Below, in pieces: positions 1 through 6,152 of a DNA stretch of 7,116 bases (within the stretch, counting starts at the first letter, position 1; every line of letters begins with the position of its first letter). Origin of the DNA: DAITPV01 sp050692555 (GTDB lineage Bacteria; Actinomycetota; UBA4738; CALAEC01). The notes under the pieces are model-generated. The model was given only the letters and a program-made list of their open reading frames with translations. It was not told where the DNA came from and did not search any database. Both the position numbers and the translations under genes were made by a program. The stretch covers positions 1-7,116 of the forward strand of contig JBOGVS010000063.1 of the NCBI GenBank assembly GCA_050692555.1. The letters are read 5' to 3'.

Positions 1-1241
1 TGCGAGGGACGGCCCGGGTCCCCGGCGACAAGTCGATCTCCCACCGCCTGGCCATCGCCGCAGCGGTGGCTCGAGGAACCAGCCGGATCGTTGGGTATGC
101 CCCCGGGAACGACGCCGCCGCGACCCTCCGGGCGGTGGCCGCGCTGGGAGCGGGGCTCGTACACGAGGGCGACGTGATCGTGGTCGGCGGATCGGGGTGG
201 GATGGGCTCCGAGGACCCGCCGCGCCGGTGGACTGCGGCCGGTCGGCCACCACGATGCGCCTGTTGGCCGGGGTACTGGCGGGGGCGGAGGTCCCCGCCG
301 TCCTCACCGGAGATCCGCAGCTTCTCCGGCGCCCCATGGACCGGGTGGCCGAGCCGCTGCGGCGGATGGGCGCAGGGGTGGAGACCGCCGCCGGACGCCC
401 TCCGGTCACGCTGCGCGGAGGAACGCTTCGGGGGATCGTCCACCGCCTCGAGGTGCCCAGCGCCCAGGTGAAATCGGCCGTTCTCCTGGCCGGCCTCCGG
501 GCCTCGGGGCAGACGGAGGTCGTCGAGCCCGTCCCCACCCGGGACCACAGCGAGCGGTTGCTGGCGTGGCTGGGCGCGCCGGTGGAGCGCCACCCCGGCC
601 GGATCGCGGTCCGGGCCACCGACCTTTCGGCGTTTCATGCCGCGGTGCCGGGCGACCCATCGTCCGCCGCTCCACTCCTGACCGCTGCCGCGGTGGTTCC
701 CGGGTCCACCGTCACCGTCGCCGGCATGGGCCTGAACCCCACCCGGACCGCGTTCCTGGGACTGCTGGAGCGGATGGGCGCGGTGGTGGAGGTCGAGCCC
801 GACGAGGATGACGGCCCCGAACCCCGGGGCACGGTCCGGGTCCGTCACGCTCCCCTCCGGGGGGTGGCCATCGGTGCGGACCAGGTCACCGCACTGATCG
901 ACGAGCTCCCGTTGGTCGGCGTCCTGGCCGCCGTGGCCGAAGGCCAGACCGAGGTTCGCGGCGCTGCCGAGCTTCGTGTCAAGGAGTCCGACCGCATCGC
1001 CGGCCTGATCACCGGGCTGCGGGCTCTCGGGGTCGACGTCGATGAGGCGCCGGACGGCTTCTCCGTCCGCGGTCCGACCGCCCTGCGCCGCGGACCGTGC
1101 GACGCGCGGGACGACCACCGGCTGGCCATGGCCTTCGCGGTGGCCGCGCTGGTGGCGTCGGACGCGGTCCGGGTCGAGGGGATGGACGCCGTGGCCGACT
1201 CGTTCCCGGGGTTCGAGAACACGCTGAGGTCGCTCCGATGA
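1..1241 (+). CDS. aroA: 3-phosphoshikimate 1-carboxyvinyltransferase (EPSP synthase), class II, 5' end missing
   Basis: This cytoplasmic enzyme joins phosphoenolpyruvate to shikimate-3-phosphate to give EPSP, step 6 of the shikimate pathway. The reading frame is already open at base 3 and reads through the hallmark PGDKSISHR motif (about bases 21-47), so the real start lies upstream and probably only about ten residues are missing. A GTG at base 66 is therefore not the start. All four motifs used to define class II enzymes are visible: GDKS, SAQVK, RDHSE and NPTR. The PEP-binding KESDR motif and the DDHR motif near the C-terminus are also present. The loop usually written GNSGT or GNAGT reads GRSATTMRL (bases 237-263), with Ala at the position of E. 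coli Gly96 and Arg in place of the conserved Asn. In characterised enzymes such as CP4, Ala at this position goes with glyphosate tolerance. The TGA stop overlaps the aroE ATG by 4 bases (ATGA). Family assignment is very secure; glyphosate tolerance is an inference. Confidence 0.97.
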   Translation, partial: RGTARVPGDKSISHRLAIAAAVARGTSRIVGYAPGNDAAATLRAVAALGAGLVHEGDVIVVGGSGWDGLRGPAAPVDCGRSATTMRLLAGVLAGAEVPAVLTGDPQLLRRPMDRVAEPLRRMGAGVETAAGRPPVTLRGGTLRGIVHRLEVPSAQVKSAVLLAGLRASGQTEVVEPVPTRDHSERLLAWLGAPVERHPGRIAVRATDLSAFHAAVPGDPSSAAPLLTAAAVVPGSTVTVAGMGLNPTRTAFLGLLERMGAVVEVEPDEDDGPEPRGTVRVRHAPLRGVAIGADQVTALIDELPLVGVLAAVAEGQTEVRGAAELRVKESDRIAGLITGLRALGVDVDEAPDGFSVRGPTALRRGPCDARDDHRLAMAFAVAALVASDAVRVEGMDAVADSFPGFENTLRSLR

Positions 1242-2074
1242 AGACCGTGGCCCTGATCGGCGATCCCGTGTCCCACAGCGTCTCTCCGGCGATGCACCGG
1301 GCCGCCTTCGAGGTGGCGGGGGTGGATCTCGACTACGTGACCGTCCGAGTGCCCCGAGAAGACCTTCCTGCCGCGCTCCCCAACCTGATGGAACAGCATG
1401 CCGGGCTCAACGTCACCAGGCCGCTGAAGGAGGCGGTGATTCCCCTCCTCGACGAGGTCGCTCCGGAGGCCCTCAGTGCCGGATCGGTGAACACCATCCG
1501 GGTCCGGCGGGGACGAACCGTGGGTCGGTCGACAGACGGGGCCGGCTTCCTGGCTGCGCTGCGCCGGGCGGACGCCGGGCCGGTCCGCCGGGCAGTGGTG
1601 TTGGGCATCGGCGGCGCCGCACGCGCGGTGACCTGGGCGCTGACCCGGGCGGGGGCCCCGGTGACCATGGTGGGCCGCGACCTCGACGCCGGGCGCGGCG
1701 TAGCGGCAGCGGTGGGGGCCACGTTTCTGCCGTGGGAGGTGCGGGACCTGGCCCCGGCCGTGGCCCACGCCGACCTGTTGGTGAACGCCACCCCCATCGG
1801 GCAGGCCTCGGACACCGAGGGATGCCCGCTCCCCGACGACGTCCCGTTCCACGGGGAGCTCACGGTGTTCGACCTGGTGTACCGGCCCCGGGTCACCGAG
1901 CTCCTCCGCCGAGCGGCCGCCGCCGGGTGTCCGACCGTCGAGGGGATCGACATGCTGATCGAGCAGGGCGCCCGTTCGTTCGAGATCTGGACCGGGGTGC
2001 CCGCGCCGGCCGACGTGATGCGAGCCGCGGCGCTGGCCGCCCTGGAGGCTCCGGCCCGGGAGGTGCCGGCCTGA
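1238..2074 (+). CDS. aroE: Shikimate dehydrogenase (NADP+)
   Basis: This enzyme reduces 3-dehydroshikimate to shikimate with NADPH, step 4 of the pathway. The 278-residue protein has the normal family length. In the substrate domain, Ser14 and Ser16 lie in SHSVSP, the NVTRPLK motif carries catalytic Lys64, Asn85 lies in SVNT, and catalytic Asp100 lies in STDG. The last motif is usually NTDG, so a neighbouring Asn has become Ser, but the Asp is kept. The nucleotide domain has the GxGGA turn at 123-127, a basic residue Arg147 after the second strand suited to NADP phosphate, and NATPIGQ at 183-189. Tyr215 and Gln243 match conserved substrate contacts. The ATG at 1238 overlaps the aroA stop, with a GAGG element 8 bases upstream inside aroA. 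A longer frame opens at a GTG at 1097, but it would add 47 residues unlike the family, so I reject it. Translation is probably coupled to aroA. Confidence 0.97.
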   Translation: MKTVALIGDPVSHSVSPAMHRAAFEVAGVDLDYVTVRVPREDLPAALPNLMEQHAGLNVTRPLKEAVIPLLDEVAPEALSAGSVNTIRVRRGRTVGRSTDGAGFLAALRRADAGPVRRAVVLGIGGAARAVTWALTRAGAPVTMVGRDLDAGRGVAAAVGATFLPWEVRDLAPAVAHADLLVNATPIGQASDTEGCPLPDDVPFHGELTVFDLVYRPRVTELLRRAAAAGCPTVEGIDMLIEQGARSFEIWTGVPAPADVMRAAALAALEAPAREVPA

Positions 2075-2106
2075 TGGCGGGCGCGGCCCGGAAGGGGGCC
2101 GTCTGA
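2074..2106 (+). CDS. 10-codon minicistron linking aroE and aroC
   Basis: Between aroE and aroC an ATG overlaps the aroE stop (TGATG at 2072-2076). It opens a 10-codon frame, MAGAARKGAV, whose TGA overlaps the aroC ATG (TGATG at 2104-2108). The little frame contains the likely aroC ribosome-binding site, GGAAGGGGG at 2090-2098. What is seen is only the arrangement. The inference is that ribosomes ending aroE can reinitiate, cross the gap and reinitiate again on aroC, keeping the chain of coupled genes unbroken. The peptide itself has no recognisable function. The frame could also be chance, since short open frames are common at this GC content. Confidence 0.35.
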   Translation: MAGAARKGAV

Positions 2107-3254
2107 TGCTCCGGTTCCTCACCGCCGGCGAATCGCACGGGCCGGAGCTGGTGGTGGTGGTCGAGGGCCTTCCTGCTGGACTGGCCGTGGACCCCGTGTC
2201 TGTGGACCGCTTCCTGACCAGGCGGCAGGGAGGCTACGGGAGGGGGGCTCGGTCCACAAAGATCGAGCGCGACCACGCCGAGGTGGTGAGCGGCCTGGCG
2301 GAGGGCCGGACCACCGGCGCGCCCGTGGCCATCCGGATCGTGAACCGCGACTTCGCCAACCAGCCCAAGGAACAGCCCCCGCTCACCGCGCCCCGGCCCG
2401 GACACGCCGACCTGGCCGGAGGGATCAAGTACGGGCTCCGGGACTTTCGCCAGGTCCGCGAGCGAGCCAGCGCCCGGGAGACCGCTGCCCGAGTGGCCGC
2501 CGGCGGACTGGCCGTCCACCTGCTCGAGGCCTTCGGCGGCCGGGTGGGGAGCTTCGTCGTCGAGGTCGGTCCGGTGTCCGCCGACGTGCCTCCGCTGGAC
2601 GAGCTGGATGCCGCGGCGCTCGACGGCCTGGCCGATATGGCTGAGGACGACCCGGTCCGATGCCCGGATCCCCAGGCTTCCGCAGCGATGCGGGCAGCCA
2701 TCGACCGGGCCCGGGAGGAGGGCGAGACCCTGGGCGGAACGTTCTGTGTGTTCGCCGCGGGCGTGCCGGCCGGTCTGGGGTCCTACGCGCAATGGGACCG
2801 CCGTCTGGACGGACGGCTGGCTCAGGCGGTGGCCTCGGTCCCCGCGGTCAAGGCGGTGGAGATCGGTCCGGCGTTCGACGTGGCCCGGCGCCGGGGAACC
2901 GAGGCCCAGGATCCCGTCGAGGCCCGAGGTGATGACCTGGTCCGGTCGGCGAACCGGGCCGGGGGCCTGGAGGGCGGGGTGACCAACGGGGAGCCGGTGG
3001 TGATCCGCGCGGCGATGAAGCCCCTGTCCTCGGTGCGAGCTCCGGTGGCCTCGGTGGACATCCGGACCGGCGAGCCGGCCAACCCGCCTCACGTGCGCTC
3101 CGATGTGGCGGCCGTGGCCCCCGCCGCGGTGGTGGCGGAGGCCATGGTGGCCTGGGTCCTGGCCGACGCCCTGTGCGAACGGTTCGGACAGGACCGCCTG
3201 GACGCCATGCAGGCCGCGTGCCGAGCGGTCCGGGGCGGGATCGGGCCGGCGTGA
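2106..3254 (+). CDS. aroC: Chorismate synthase
   Basis: This enzyme converts EPSP to chorismate, the last common step, by a 1,4-elimination that needs reduced FMN. The 382-residue protein is full length for the family. Conserved segments appear in order: TAGESHG at 6-12 with the catalytic-type His11, GYGRGARSTKIERD at about 43-55, RPGHADLAG with His99, the RASARETAAR segment at about 119-128, then NRAGGLEGGVTNGEP, and a C-terminal RSDVAAVAP segment. His11 and His99 correspond in spacing to the two histidines implicated in catalysis and flavin handling in studied enzymes. The ATG at 2106 is preceded by GGAAGGGGG (2090-2098) at a suitable distance and overlaps the stop of the minicistron. Its own TGA overlaps the next ATG by one base (TGATG). 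Nothing suggests loss of function. Confidence 0.97.
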   Translation: MLRFLTAGESHGPELVVVVEGLPAGLAVDPVSVDRFLTRRQGGYGRGARSTKIERDHAEVVSGLAEGRTTGAPVAIRIVNRDFANQPKEQPPLTAPRPGHADLAGGIKYGLRDFRQVRERASARETAARVAAGGLAVHLLEAFGGRVGSFVVEVGPVSADVPPLDELDAAALDGLADMAEDDPVRCPDPQASAAMRAAIDRAREEGETLGGTFCVFAAGVPAGLGSYAQWDRRLDGRLAQAVASVPAVKAVEIGPAFDVARRRGTEAQDPVEARGDDLVRSANRAGGLEGGVTNGEPVVIRAAMKPLSSVRAPVASVDIRTGEPANPPHVRSDVAAVAPAAVVAEAMVAWVLADALCERFGQDRLDAMQAACRAVRGGIGPA

Positions 3255-4879
3255 TGAACCGGATCCCGCTCCCCGCTCCCCGGCTGCCGCCGGGTTCGCC
3301 CCAGCTGGTGGTCACCGGGTTCATGGGGACCGGCAAGACCACCGCCGGCCGGCGAGCCGCCGAGCTGCTCGAGCTCCCATTCTTCGACCTCGACGAGGTG
3401 GTTCAGGAGCGGGCCGGGATGCCCATCGACACCCTGATCTTCCGGCGGGGAGAGACCGCCTTCAGAAGCCTGGAGCGAGCGGTGGTGGCCGACGCCGCCC
3501 GGCTGTCGGGCGCGCTGGTGGCCACCGGGGGCGGTGCCCCCACCGACCGGGGGTCCTTCGCGGCACTGGCGGATGACGCGGAGACCGCCGTGCTGGTGGC
3601 GGACCCGGCCGCACTTCGAGACCGGTTGGGCGCCGGCGACGGACGCCCGCTCCTGGGCCCGAACCCCGGAGCCCGGATCGACGCCTTGCTGGCGGAGCGA
3701 GCCGACGCCTACCGAGCGGCCGGACACGCGGTGGAGACCTCGAACCGTTCCCTCGAGGCGGTGGCCGCCGAGCTGGTGGAACGGTACCGGCGACGCCGGG
3801 GCTCGGGACCGGCTCGGATCTTTCTCGAAACCCCGGGCGGCTCTTCCGAAGTGGTGGTGGGAGCGGGCGTGCTGGCGACGGTCGGCCGGCGAACCACGTC
3901 CCTGGTCCTCGATGCCCGCCGGGCCGCGGTGGTGGCCGACCCCGCCGTGATCGCCGCCGCGGAGGCGGTCACCGATGCGTTGTCGGCCGCGGGACTGCAC
4001 GTGCTGCGGATCGAGGTGCCCTCCGGCGAGCCGGCCAAGTCCGTGGAGGTGGTATCCGGGCTGTGGTCGTCGTTCCGGGAGTCGGGTCTGGATCCCGGCG
4101 ACGTGGTGGTGGCGGTAGGCGGAGGGGCCACTCTGGACGCCGCGGGGTTCGCCGCGGCCACTTACACCCGCGGGGTGGCCCTGGTCAACGTGCCGACCAC
4201 GCTCCTGGCCATGGCCGACGCCGCCATCGGCGGCAAGGTGGCCATCGACCACGCCGGCGCCAAGAACACCGTGGGGGCGTTCCACCATCCGCGGTTGGTG
4301 ATTGCGGATCCGGACCTCCTGGCCACGCTCGCCCCCGTCCTGGCCGGCGGGATGGCCGAGGTGGTCAAGGCCGCGGTGCTGGCCTCGCCCCTCGTGCTGG
4401 AGCACCTGGAGCGCGATCCGGATGCGGGGCACGGGTGGATCGTCGAGCAGGCCGTCCGGATCAAGGCGGCCTACGTGGCCGCGGACCCGTTCGATCGTGG
4501 ACTTCGTTGGAGCCTGAACCTGGGCCACACCTTCGGCCACGCCATCGAGGCGGCCTCCGGCTACCGGGTCTCGCACGGGGACGCCGTGGCGGCAGGCCTG
4601 GTGGCCGCCGCCCGGCTGGGGGCCACGCTGGGAACGACCGACCCAAACCTGGCCGAGCGGCTGGCGGTGCTTGTGGAGCGGTTCGGCCTGCCCTCGACAC
4701 CGCCGGACGGCCTCGACCGGGAGGACCTGCTGCGAGCGATGGCCGCCGACAAGAAGCGCCGCGGGGGACGGGCTGCGTTCGTGGTCCCGGCGCCGGGGGG
4801 CGCGGAGCTGGTGGAGGGGCTCGATCCCCGCGAGGCCATCGCGGCCCTGCTCCCCGAGTCCGTGGGTGACCGCCGATGA
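3254..4879 (+). CDS. aroKB: Bifunctional shikimate kinase / 3-dehydroquinate synthase fusion
   Basis: This single 541-residue protein carries two shikimate-pathway enzymes. Residues about 15-180 are shikimate kinase: Walker A GFMGTGKT (22-29), Asp45 and Asp47 of the DxD motif, Arg71 in GETAFR, the GGG shikimate-binding turn (92-94), lid motif RPLL (131-134), and Arg149 and Tyr153 of the C-terminal adenine region. After a short Arg-rich linker (about 180-188), residues about 190-541 are NAD- and metal-dependent DHQ synthase. This half shows the GGGATLDAAGF nucleotide-binding segment, the VPTTLLA and GGK motifs, zinc ligands Glu369, His425 and His441, and a DKKRRGG motif near the end. The halves act at steps 5 and 2, which are not consecutive, so direct channelling between them is not expected. 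Similar AroKB fusions are known, for example in Thermotoga. ATG 3254 overlaps the aroC stop (TGATG). A GTG at 3173 would add 27 unlikely residues inside aroC. All key residues of both halves are present. Confidence 0.96.
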   Translation: MNRIPLPAPRLPPGSPQLVVTGFMGTGKTTAGRRAAELLELPFFDLDEVVQERAGMPIDTLIFRRGETAFRSLERAVVADAARLSGALVATGGGAPTDRGSFAALADDAETAVLVADPAALRDRLGAGDGRPLLGPNPGARIDALLAERADAYRAAGHAVETSNRSLEAVAAELVERYRRRRGSGPARIFLETPGGSSEVVVGAGVLATVGRRTTSLVLDARRAAVVADPAVIAAAEAVTDALSAAGLHVLRIEVPSGEPAKSVEVVSGLWSSFRESGLDPGDVVVAVGGGATLDAAGFAAATYTRGVALVNVPTTLLAMADAAIGGKVAIDHAGAKNTVGAFHHPRLVIADPDLLATLAPVLAGGMAEVVKAAVLASPLVLEHLERDPDAGHGWIVEQAVRIKAAYVAADPFDRGLRWSLNLGHTFGHAIEAASGYRVSHGDAVAAGLVAAARLGATLGTTDPNLAERLAVLVERFGLPSTPPDGLDREDLLRAMAADKKRRGGRAAFVVPAPGGAELVEGLDPREAIAALLPESVGDRR

Positions 4880-5325
4880 AGGTGCTGGTGCTCCACGGTC
4901 CCAACCTCAACCTCCTGGGGACCAGGGAACCCGAGATCTACGGAACCGCCACGCTCGAGGACATCGACCGGGCCATCGCCGACCGGGGCGCGGAGCTGGG
5001 GATCGAGGTCCGGACCCTGCAGACGAACCTCGAGGGAGGCCTGGTCGACGCGATCCAGGACGCGGCCGGGTGGGCCGACGCCATCGTGATCAACCCCGGC
5101 GGGTACTCCCACACCAGCGTGGCCATCCGGGATGCCGTTTCCGCGGTGGAGGTTCCGGCCATCGAGGTCCACGTGTCGAACCCGGTGGCCCGAGAGCCGT
5201 TCCGGCACACCGACCTGGTGGGCGGAGCATGCGTGGGGGTGATCGCCGGGCTGGGTCCCCTGGGCTACCTCCTGGCTCTCGAGGCCGCCAGGGAGGTCAG
5301 CGGAGCCGAAGAGGACGCTCCCTGA
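4876..5325 (+). CDS. aroQ: Type II 3-dehydroquinate dehydratase
   Basis: This enzyme dehydrates 3-dehydroquinate to 3-dehydroshikimate, step 3. It is the small type II form (149 residues, usually a dodecamer), unrelated to the type I AroD fold. The N-terminal GPNLNLLG segment is followed by Arg17 and the catalytic Tyr22 on the flexible lid. Then come Asn73 and His79 in NPGGYSH, Glu97 and His99 in EVHVSN, and Arg110. Each position is offset by two from the active-site residues of the Mycobacterium tuberculosis enzyme. The ATG at 4876 overlaps the preceding stop (ATGA), so this is the last coupled gene of the operon. A strong hairpin begins 26 bases after its stop. M. tuberculosis also carries aroC, aroK, aroB and this gene in a row, which supports the assignment. 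Confidence 0.97.
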   Translation: MKVLVLHGPNLNLLGTREPEIYGTATLEDIDRAIADRGAELGIEVRTLQTNLEGGLVDAIQDAAGWADAIVINPGGYSHTSVAIRDAVSAVEVPAIEVHVSNPVAREPFRHTDLVGGACVGVIAGLGPLGYLLALEAAREVSGAEEDAP

Positions 5326-5351
5326 CGGCTCACGTCGGGCTCGCCCAACGA

Positions 5352-5382
5352 GAATGGTGCCCTCAACCTGAGGGCACCATTC
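5352..5382. terminator. Perfect 13-bp hairpin, likely bidirectional terminator
   Basis: GAATGGTGCCCTC (5352-5364) and its exact reverse complement (5370-5382) flank a 5-base AACCT loop. An outer ACGA/TCGT pairing (5348-5351 with 5386-5389) could extend the stem across a 3-base bulge. The hairpin lies 26 bases after the aroQ stop and 20 bases after the end of the convergent DUF4234-like gene, so it is placed to end both transcripts. There is no clear T-run on either side. Many actinobacterial terminators lack one, so this fits, but efficiency cannot be judged from sequence. Confidence 0.75.
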
Positions 5383-5402
5383 CCTTCGTAAGGCTCGGGT
5401 GG

Positions 5403-5828
5403 CTAGCCCGTCGGCACGAGACCGGGGTCGGGCACCCGCGCCGGAGCTGCGGTCGTGCCCCACGCACGGTTCAGGTGTTCCTGCACGTACGCGCCATTGG
5501 CAAACGACACCAGGAGCATCAGCGCGACGGTAAGAGTCGGTTCCACCGTCTGACCGATGCCTCGGCGGGTCTCAACGGCCTGCACATGCTTCGCCGTGTT
5601 GTACATGGCGATGAACGGCGGCACGATGATCAGCCAACCGAAGATCATCGCCATGAGTGAGCGTGCCGGGCTGATGCCCTCGTCCTTCTCCGCTCGCCGG
5701 AGCTCGTCGTTGATCTTGTAGTACCAGACGAAGAAGTACACGCCAAGCGTGAGGAACGAGAGCCCCAGGACCGCGAGCGGGTGACGCTTCTTGTACTGCT
5801 GTCCGTCGATGGTGACCATTTCGGCCAT
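5403..5828 (-). CDS. DUF4234-like small membrane protein
   Basis: This 141-residue protein resembles the DUF4234 family. An N-terminal KKRHPLAVLGLS segment leads into a hydrophobic stretch (about 17-38) containing TLGVYFFVWYYKINDELR, the most family-like part. Two further hydrophobic stretches lie at about 57-78 and 96-113, so three membrane segments are likely. The tail is Pro/Ala-rich and probably soluble. The function of the family is unknown. The first ATG is favoured because AGGGAGGG (5838-5845) lies 9 bases upstream; a second Met at residue 4 would be too far from it. A TAAGAT hexamer and three direct repeats lie 48-90 bases upstream and may form a regulated promoter. Local GC is near 60% by hand count over two lines, clearly below the aro genes. 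It reads toward aroQ and shares the hairpin with it. Coding status is secure; the family call is by recognition only. Confidence 0.85.
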   Translation of the reverse strand: MAEMVTIDGQQYKKRHPLAVLGLSFLTLGVYFFVWYYKINDELRRAEKDEGISPARSLMAMIFGWLIIVPPFIAMYNTAKHVQAVETRRGIGQTVEPTLTVALMLLVSFANGAYVQEHLNRAWGTTAAPARVPDPGLVPTG

Positions 5829-5837
5829 TGTCAGATG

Positions 5838-5845
5838 CCCTCCCT
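5838..5845 (-). promoter_or_regulatory. Ribosome-binding site of the DUF4234-like gene
   Basis: On the minus strand this reads AGGGAGGG, 9 bases before the ATG at 5828. It decides between the two Met codons at residues 1 and 4 in favour of the first. Confidence 0.7.
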
Positions 5846-5875
5846 TTCTAGAGGTCCTACACCTATCTCAACAGC

Positions 5876-5918
5876 ATCTTAGCCACCGCCCGTGACCGGG
5901 GCGTGACACCGGCGTGAC
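5876..5918 (-). promoter_or_regulatory. Putative SARP-type promoter: three 11-bp-spaced direct repeats and a -10-like hexamer
   Basis: On the minus strand GTCACG occurs three times at an exact 11-bp period. On the plus strand this is CGTGAC starting at 5891, 5902 and 5913. The nearest repeat ends 7-9 bp, depending on how the heptamer is drawn, from TAAGAT (5876-5881), a fair -10 match. No good TTGACA-like -35 box is visible. SARP regulators are known to bind heptamer repeats spaced 11 bp apart, with the nearest repeat about 8 bp from the -10 and taking the place of a -35. A SARP gene lies just upstream on the same strand. Transcription would start near 5869, giving a leader of about 40 bases before the DUF4234-like gene. 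The repeats are seen; the regulator assignment is inferred. Confidence 0.55.
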
Positions 5919-6128
5919 TCAGGAGTCTTCCGCGGAGGAGCGGAGAACGTCCTCCAGGAAGCCCCGAACGGCCTCCACTACCCTCTCCTGGTGGGCCACG
6001 GTCAGGGTGGATCGAAAGCCGGAGGAGACGTCCCCGGTGAACCGGATCTGGGTCCGAAGGGGGGTCTCTGAACCCTCCTCACACCAAGCACGAATCGTGA
6101 GCAGTGCCGTCGCGTTCCTGTCGATCAT
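5919..6128 (-). CDS. 69-residue protein of unknown function
   Basis: I do not recognise a named family. The protein is soluble, with no hydrophobic segment long enough to span a membrane. It has a short N-terminal part, then a beta-rich-looking stretch (about 8-42, including TIRAWCEEGS and RTQIRF). A probable amphipathic helix (about 45-64, including VVEAVRGFLEDVL) and an acidic tail follow. The ATG at 6126-6128 lies 24 bases after the stop of the SARP gene on the same strand and in the same frame, so the two were probably cotranscribed. The ribosome-binding site is poor: a G-run sits almost against the ATG, which suggests coupling to the upstream gene. In-frame stop readthrough at the SARP TAA would extend the SARP through seven extra codons into this protein, but nothing supports that. 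The repeats before the DUF4234-like gene begin immediately after its stop. Coding status is likely but not certain. Confidence 0.6.
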   Translation of the reverse strand: MIDRNATALLTIRAWCEEGSETPLRTQIRFTGDVSSGFRSTLTVAHQERVVEAVRGFLEDVLRSSAEDS

Positions 6129-6152
6129 GCCCCCATACTGTGGGACGGCCCG

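Noticed and set aside
66..68. GTG as the start of aroA
   Set aside because: The same frame upstream encodes the essential PGDKSISHR motif, so the gene begins before the window.
1503..1541. AroE STDG in place of NTDG as a sign of inactivation
   Set aside because: The catalytic Asp100, Lys64 and the other substrate contacts are all present. The changed Asn is not one of the main substrate ligands.
845..2122. 425-codon open frame on the minus strand across aroA and aroE
   Set aside because: It is antisense to well-identified genes. Its translation is low-complexity, rich in Arg, Gly, Pro and Ser, with no family motif, as expected in high-GC DNA.
3089..4576. 495-codon open frame on the minus strand across aroC and aroKB
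   Set aside because: It is antisense to an intact two-domain enzyme, His/Gly/Arg-rich, with no recognisable domain.
4671..5660. 329-codon plus-strand frame running from aroKB through aroQ and the hairpin
   Set aside because: It overlaps two confirmed genes in another frame, crosses the terminator and is antisense to the DUF4234-like gene. Its composition is not protein-like.
5891..5918. CGTGAC triple repeat as a CRISPR or simple tandem repeat
   Set aside because: The units are only 11 bp with 6 conserved bases and there are only three. The helical-turn spacing beside a -10 fits an operator better.
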